Shown in pieces: positions 59,126-64,000 of a stretch of DNA of 64,000 nt. Under the pieces are notes generated by a model that searched no databases, was not told where the DNA came from, and worked only from the letters and a program-made list of their open reading frames with translations. Source of the DNA: Dendronephthya gigantea (lineage: Eukaryota; Cnidaria; Anthozoa; Malacalcyonacea; Nephtheidae); NCBI RefSeq assembly GCF_004324835.1, contig NW_021163091.1:755501-819500 (forward strand). The letters run 5' to 3'. Position 1 is the stretch's first letter, and the number at the start of each line of letters is the position of its first letter. A program made the translations under genes and the position numbers.

Positions 59126-59851
59126 TGTTAAATGTTCAGAATGTCCTCAATCTGGAAAAAAGGATTCGTGCGAATGGTATGTTTTTTCGGTTAATTGATA
59201 CCAATGACAATATTTTATTTTACAAGCTGTTAATTATTAGTGATTTATTATATTAATGCATATGGAATAAGCTGGACACTATTATTAATTGCCCGAATAA
59301 CATAAAAATCTAGCAACTAGTCGTTTCAAATTTTAAATTTTATTAGCGGAAAGAAAGTTAATAAGTGTGCTTATTTTTGCTTTGGCAATGGCATGTAAAA
59401 CATTTTGTTTTTCACTTAACTCTAAATTAGAATTTAAAATTATCGCCCTTTATATACTAATAGTTGGCAGAACAGGGACAATGATTCTATGCGCATGATC
59501 TCAGATCAACTGGTTAAACTAGAGATCGTTGGATCAACCGGCTCAGGAAAAACAACTACAATAAATGCCACATTTGAAAGGTTTTAAGGTAGTCTCATAC
59601 TTTACCCGACGGCGACGAGCAAATATTGTCAGTCGAAAAATTATATGCCGTGAGGGCAGTAACGTTGTATTGAACTGCAATTTCCGTGCATGGAATTTTG
59701 GAAAGATTCGAAATGAAAGGCCTTTTTTGTGATAAACAATGTCGATGTGAAATAAAATTAAGCAAATTATACACAATCTATCTTAAAATTTCAGGCATTC
59801 TTTGATTATTATATTCAGGAACAAACGTAGCCTTACCACTTTCTGCCACTA
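59126..59851 (+). CDS. Possible exon group with Walker A P-loop
   Basis: Three candidate exons join in phase: 59126-59176 (KCSECPQSGKKDSCE), 59464-59580 (DQLVKLEIVGSTGSGKTTT, then INATFER) and 59795-59851 (HSLIIIFRNK, ending at a TAA). GSTGSGKTT is an exact Walker A nucleotide-binding motif preceded by a hydrophobic strand, as in P-loop ATPases and GTPases. The first exon has a C-x2-C pair. Upstream exons were not found, and the short C-terminal part lacks room for a full NTPase domain, so this is a fragment, a pseudogene or a lucky match. No family is assigned. Confidence 0.35.
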
Positions 59852-61949
59852 AATAAAGAGAATCGAATTTTGGCATCTCAAACAAATATTTCGATTACGA
59901 TGTTTCAAATTGTACGGTTGTATTTATTTATCGTGTATTGCAATTGAAGCGAAGATAAATAAATCAATACATCAGCTGAAATAAAACGAAGCCACTCTTA
60001 AACTTTGCGGTCCGAAACTGTTAGTAAAACAGTTCAAAAGTGTTTAATTCATGAAGAATTATACGTGATTACGTGTCTCCGCTCCTTATTCATCCATTTT
60101 GAATCGAAGTTAACCCAGGATTAAAAAGTTAACCCACTAGCTAGAAGGGTTAACGCTAACCGACCTTTGTGCAACGCAAATCAACTGAGATTTAAGATTT
60201 AACCCTGGGTTAGGCATTTTTAACCAGGGTTAAAAATCTCTCCCGCTTTTTTCCTCGCCTTCCCCGACACAGCTAACCCAAGCCAAATATAAATGCCTAA
60301 TATAAATACATAAGAGATGCCCGCGGAGGCTACCTGCGAGAAATATTTATGAAAAATTTACGCTGTCGGACATTTTGCAGCCCTGCCGACTGTTTTCGTG
60401 TTGTTGTTTGTTCTTTATTTTTAGCCTGGGATTTACCTACCAGTACCTTTCTACTTACCAGTAGTGAGTGTGCTAGTTAGTAACTAGCACCTTCTTATCA
60501 ACCAGTAGGGTGTTAAGTACCAGTTAAATATGATAATTGGAGCGATTACATAGTGTTTTGTCTGAACAGATCAATCTCTCTAATTAAATTACATTTAAAA
60601 GTACCTTATGTCTAATTTCGCAACAAAATTACAAATCTCCCAATTTACCGAAAATTTTGTAGGGTGATACACCACACTCCTAGGCCGTACACAGCGGTGG
60701 GACAGCTACTTCCTAGAAACAGTTCAACTTACAATTTTCTAGAAATTGTTTGTAATGTCATGTTTATAAAAAAGATCCACGGTTCATTTTATCGTCACTG
60801 TTCCGACCCAAGAAACATCACTGCCCCCCGACTAAAAAATTCTGCCAACGGTCCTGATGCACCCCCTATTCGCTATGACAAGGCCGAAAATTAGGTATGG
60901 GGCGTGTAATCATTGAGCCTGTGACACCACGGCCATTCTCTGCGATTTTGGAAGACTATTAAGTTCTAAGAATTTGTAGTAATCAGTTGAATAAAGTACT
61001 CTTACAGACAAACAATACAGCCCAAAACGTGCAAAACCACTAATTATCTCCAAAAGTCTCTACTCAAAATTACTTTAGTCATTAAATTATTATCTCCTGC
61101 CAAAATTTTAAATCTAAACGAGTTTTTCGTATTTCCAAAATTATAAGCTTACCTTAAGCCTGGAAACAATCGGTATCGATACCACTGAGTAATCGGTAAA
61201 CGTCCACTAGTCCTCGAGAGTCAAAATACTAAACAACGGATGTTTGCTGTTACACAACTAGGGTTCCCGCTTGGTAATGTCATGTTACCCGCACGAAATA
61301 TTTTCTCTTTGAACCCAGTCCCTTATTTCCTAACCGCAAATTACAAATCGGCTATATTTTATATGTTAGGAAGGAAGAGATTCGAGGATTTTACCAGAAG
61401 TATCGTAAACTTGAAACGAAGATAATGGGCAGGAGACGGGAATAATTTAGCATTTGTAATTTAGCATTTGTCATTTAGCATTTACAATTTACTCTGAGGG
61501 GACATCCAAAATTTAAGAGTCACGCTGTGCTGCTTACTGTCGCTTGTGTTGTAAACATTTCACAAATTCAATTCCGTCATTTCGTGCGTGCATGCATGGT
61601 TAACTTATTACCCCTATGAAATAAAATTTTAATATGCCTTTATTGTAGGAGACTATACCGTTGCACTAAATTTAAGCGATATATACGGACCATGCATTCC
61701 TCTATATAATTTGATAGTTTTACATTTTTGGACAAGTTACGTATCAAGTTGTATATGTATTGGACAAGCCTTATGTATTGCATAACCATCCAAGTCTTAC
61801 ATGTTTTATACAATTTGTATATTTTGAAAAACTGGCAAATTAGCTGTGTATTTACAATGAACAAGTCGCTTTTATTTCATATAGTTATTTCCTGCCATTA
61901 TTGCTTAAAAAATATTGCTAGAAAGCTAAATAACTCCTCTTTAATTATT
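59852..61949. other. Spacer
   Basis: No gene is supported. Around 60.11-60.24 kb the motif TTAACCC/GGGTTAA occurs several times in both orientations, consistent with a small inverted-repeat element, but the ends are unclear. Confidence 0.55.
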
Positions 61950-63790
61950 TAGATAGATAGATAGATAGATGGTTTATTGACTTAAAACTTGCAGCCTCGG
62001 CAATAGGCTCCGGCTGAAAAACCTTAAGTGTTACAAAAAGTATGATCTATGTTATTAAAATCCATAAAAGTGGAGGTTCAATTGGTAAAACTATCTATTT
62101 ACATTATTTAGTGTCTCAGATATATTATACGTATTTACTAGAGTTGAAATTGATAAAATCGTTTTTAAATCTAAATGTTCTACAGTTTGGAACTTGAAAT
62201 ATTCTTCTTTCTCTCAGAGATGCCTCAGATAAATTTAATGCTGGTAATAAATGGTGTAATTTGTCTTGCGGATCATTAACAATTTGCCGAAAAAGTTTAT
62301 CGGTCAAATTTTGTCTTCGATCGAACAGTGACAAGAGACCTAGTTGATTAAGTGCATCCTCGTACGAATGTTCGGGGAGGATTATTCTGCAAGCTCGGCG
62401 TTGTAATCTTTCGAGATCGTCTGACAGGTATTTTGTAAGGGAATCGTGGAATACTTCGCACGCGTATTCAGCAACCGGCCGAATACAAGTAACATAGAAC
62501 AAGAGAAGATCCTTGGATGGTAACTTTGCCCGTTTCAATTGTCGCAAGAAGTATAGACGAGTTGAAATCTTCTTGCATACAGTCTCAATATGTTTATTCC
62601 ATTTGAGGTTGTCGGAGATGGTTAAACCGAGTAGTTTTTCACACTGGACTACTTCGATGTTTTTGTCGTTGATAATAATAGGATCAAACTCTCTCTTTAC
62701 AGTTGAGAAACTTATTCGAAGTTCCTTGCATTTGGACTTTTTAACTGCATACCATCACTTCTGGATTTTGAAGAGAATTCGTTGACATACGCTTGCATTA
62801 TACTAGGTTGATCTTTATTTATGACTTCAGACATAGTTGAATCGTCTACGTATTTCCAAAGGTTTTGTTATCAGCAACATCAAGGTCGTCCATCATGATT
62901 AAGAAAAGCCAAGGGCCTAATTTTGTCCCCTGGGGGACACCCGCTGGCACAGCCTTCCACTCGGAAAAACAGTCATCGCTAAGTTTAACTCTCTGACTGC
63001 GATCAGTGAGGAAGTCTAAGATCCAATGCAATATAGGTTTTGGGATGTTGTATTTTAACAGTTTTCGTGCGAGGATATGATGATCTATCATGTCGAAAGC
63101 TTTACGAAAGTCAAAAAGCATAATTCTGATTGTAGAGCCATTTCCGTCCGTGTTTTTATTCCAAAAATGCAACATGCTGATAAGGGCATACGTAGTGCTT
63201 GAATTCGGGATGGATCCGAATGCCTTTTATCAATTGTGGCTAATACCGCAGGTTTTAGGTGTTGTTCAACCACGAATTCTTCGGCCAGTTTTGATAAAAT
63301 AGGTGTTAATGATATTGGACGTAGGTTGTTATTAATGTCAGTTATGGGTTTCTTTTTAGGGATAGCAATAATGTCGGCCTCTTTCCAAGATTGTGGAATA
63401 CGGCATTCGCGGTAAGAACTATCTAGGATCTCTTTGACTGGAAGTTCCAATAAATCAGCATTCTCTTTTAACACCCATGTTGGTATTCCATCAGGGCCGT
63501 GGGCTTTCCTTGGATTAAGCGTTGACAGTTTTTTAAATACGTCTCCTGCAGCAATTGTGACAGTAGAATCATTAGCTGCGCCAAATAACAGATCTTGGTA
63601 ATTCTCTGGAGTGAGAGGAGTAAATTCAGCCATTGGGGAAAGAAAAGAATCATTTATCTCGTTTGCAATATCTACTTTATCTGTTTCCGTAAGGTGTTCA
63701 TCAGGTCTTAAGGCTTTAAGGATTTCTTCGTTATTTCCGCTAGTAGATTTTGCTCCATTTTGCTCCATTTTTACTTTATGTTTCTAAAAT
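61950..63790 (-). mobile_element. LINE (Jockey/CR1-like), 5'-truncated, frameshifted
   Basis: A non-LTR retrotransposon copy on the minus strand. Reverse-transcriptase blocks are readable: RKAHGPDGIPTWVLKENADL, DIIAIPKKKPITDINNNLRP, LFDFRKAFDMIDHHILA, PAGVPQGTKLGPWLF and a YVDDS catalytic core near 62850, then the C-terminal segment IRPVAEYACEVFH and LERLQRRACRIILPEHSYED. The endonuclease domain and everything upstream are missing, so the copy is 5'-truncated. At least two frameshifts separate the RT blocks (near 63215 and near 62850). The 3' end, on the left, finishes in a TAGA/TCTA microsatellite (61950-61970), a common LINE tail. The clade is judged by motif style only. Confidence 0.85.
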
Positions 63791-64000
63791 TGAATTTTGC
63801 ATTTGAAATAAGACTAGTAATTATATTACATGGAAATGTGATCGCGAATTGTTGTGGTAAAAAATCATTAATTATTTTGTATCACCCAAATGCATGTGAT
63901 TTTCATTTAAAAAGGCTTCTTGGTAACTTCGAAGCACCTAACCTTTGTGCACCTAACCTATATATATATATGTTTCTAAAATTGAATTTTGCATTTGAAA
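63777..64000. repeat. Direct repeat of at least 32 bp at window edge
   Basis: The 32 bases at 63777-63808 (TATGTTTCTAAAATTG and onward to TTTGAAA) are repeated exactly at 63969-64000, where the window stops, so the true repeat may be longer. The first copy lies directly at the 5' end of the LINE. Confidence 0.85.

Overview
The window looks like nuclear DNA of an invertebrate animal, most likely a cnidarian. It is AT-rich, its genes have many short GT-AG exons, it carries many small inverted-repeat elements, and its host genes (CIP2A, a KNOP1-like nucleolar protein, a Schlafen-type protein) are animal genes. The species cannot be fixed from the sequence alone; cnidarian is an inference.

Layout. 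1-3.8 kb: no clear gene, one possible first exon. 3.8-22.1 kb: a complete 24-exon CIP2A gene on the minus strand (931 residues, all exon phases agree), with a 44-bp satellite and several MITEs in its introns. 23.2-32.4 kb: one large DNA transposon of about 9.2 kb with matching terminal inverted repeats and ATG on both flanks. 33.2-37.8 kb: minus-strand lysine-rich SMAP-domain protein (KNOP1-like) with tandem repeats of about 105 residues. 39.3-39.8 kb: 25-bp minisatellite. 40.7-41.7 kb: small two-exon gene (85 residues). 42-47 kb: MITE-rich spacer. 48.6-50.8 kb: minus-strand two-exon Schlafen-AlbA gene (662 residues). 52.4-55.0 kb: old broken Ty1/copia fossil. 55-62 kb: MITE-rich spacer with a possible P-loop exon group. 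62.0-63.8 kb: 5'-truncated, frameshifted LINE on the minus strand.

The notable system is the 9.2-kb transposon. It has four genes in two convergent pairs: (1) a THAP zinc-finger plus DDE transposase, plus strand; (2) a ten-exon minus-strand gene joining a SAP-like segment, a SWIM zinc finger, a YqaJ/lambda-exonuclease-like nuclease and a C-terminal Ulp1/SENP-type (C48) cysteine protease; (3) a plus-strand gene joining a CXC-like cysteine cluster, an Arg-Gly-rich tract and a domain matching the cytoplasmic zinc-binding 'ballast' of the P2X7 receptor; (4) a minus-strand acidic protein with a possible zinc-binding segment. Transposase plus YqaJ nuclease is the content I associate with the ISL2EU (formerly IS4EU) superfamily. 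The Ulp1 fusion and the P2X7-ballast gene on one TIR-bounded element are the parts most likely to be undescribed. A block of about 107 bp, with paired CACGTG sites and a tiny upstream ORF, sits in front of both the transposase and the nuclease-protease gene, so these two probably share expression. Genes 1 to 3 each need one extra base in a homopolymer run to keep frame. That is either the start of decay or an assembly artefact.
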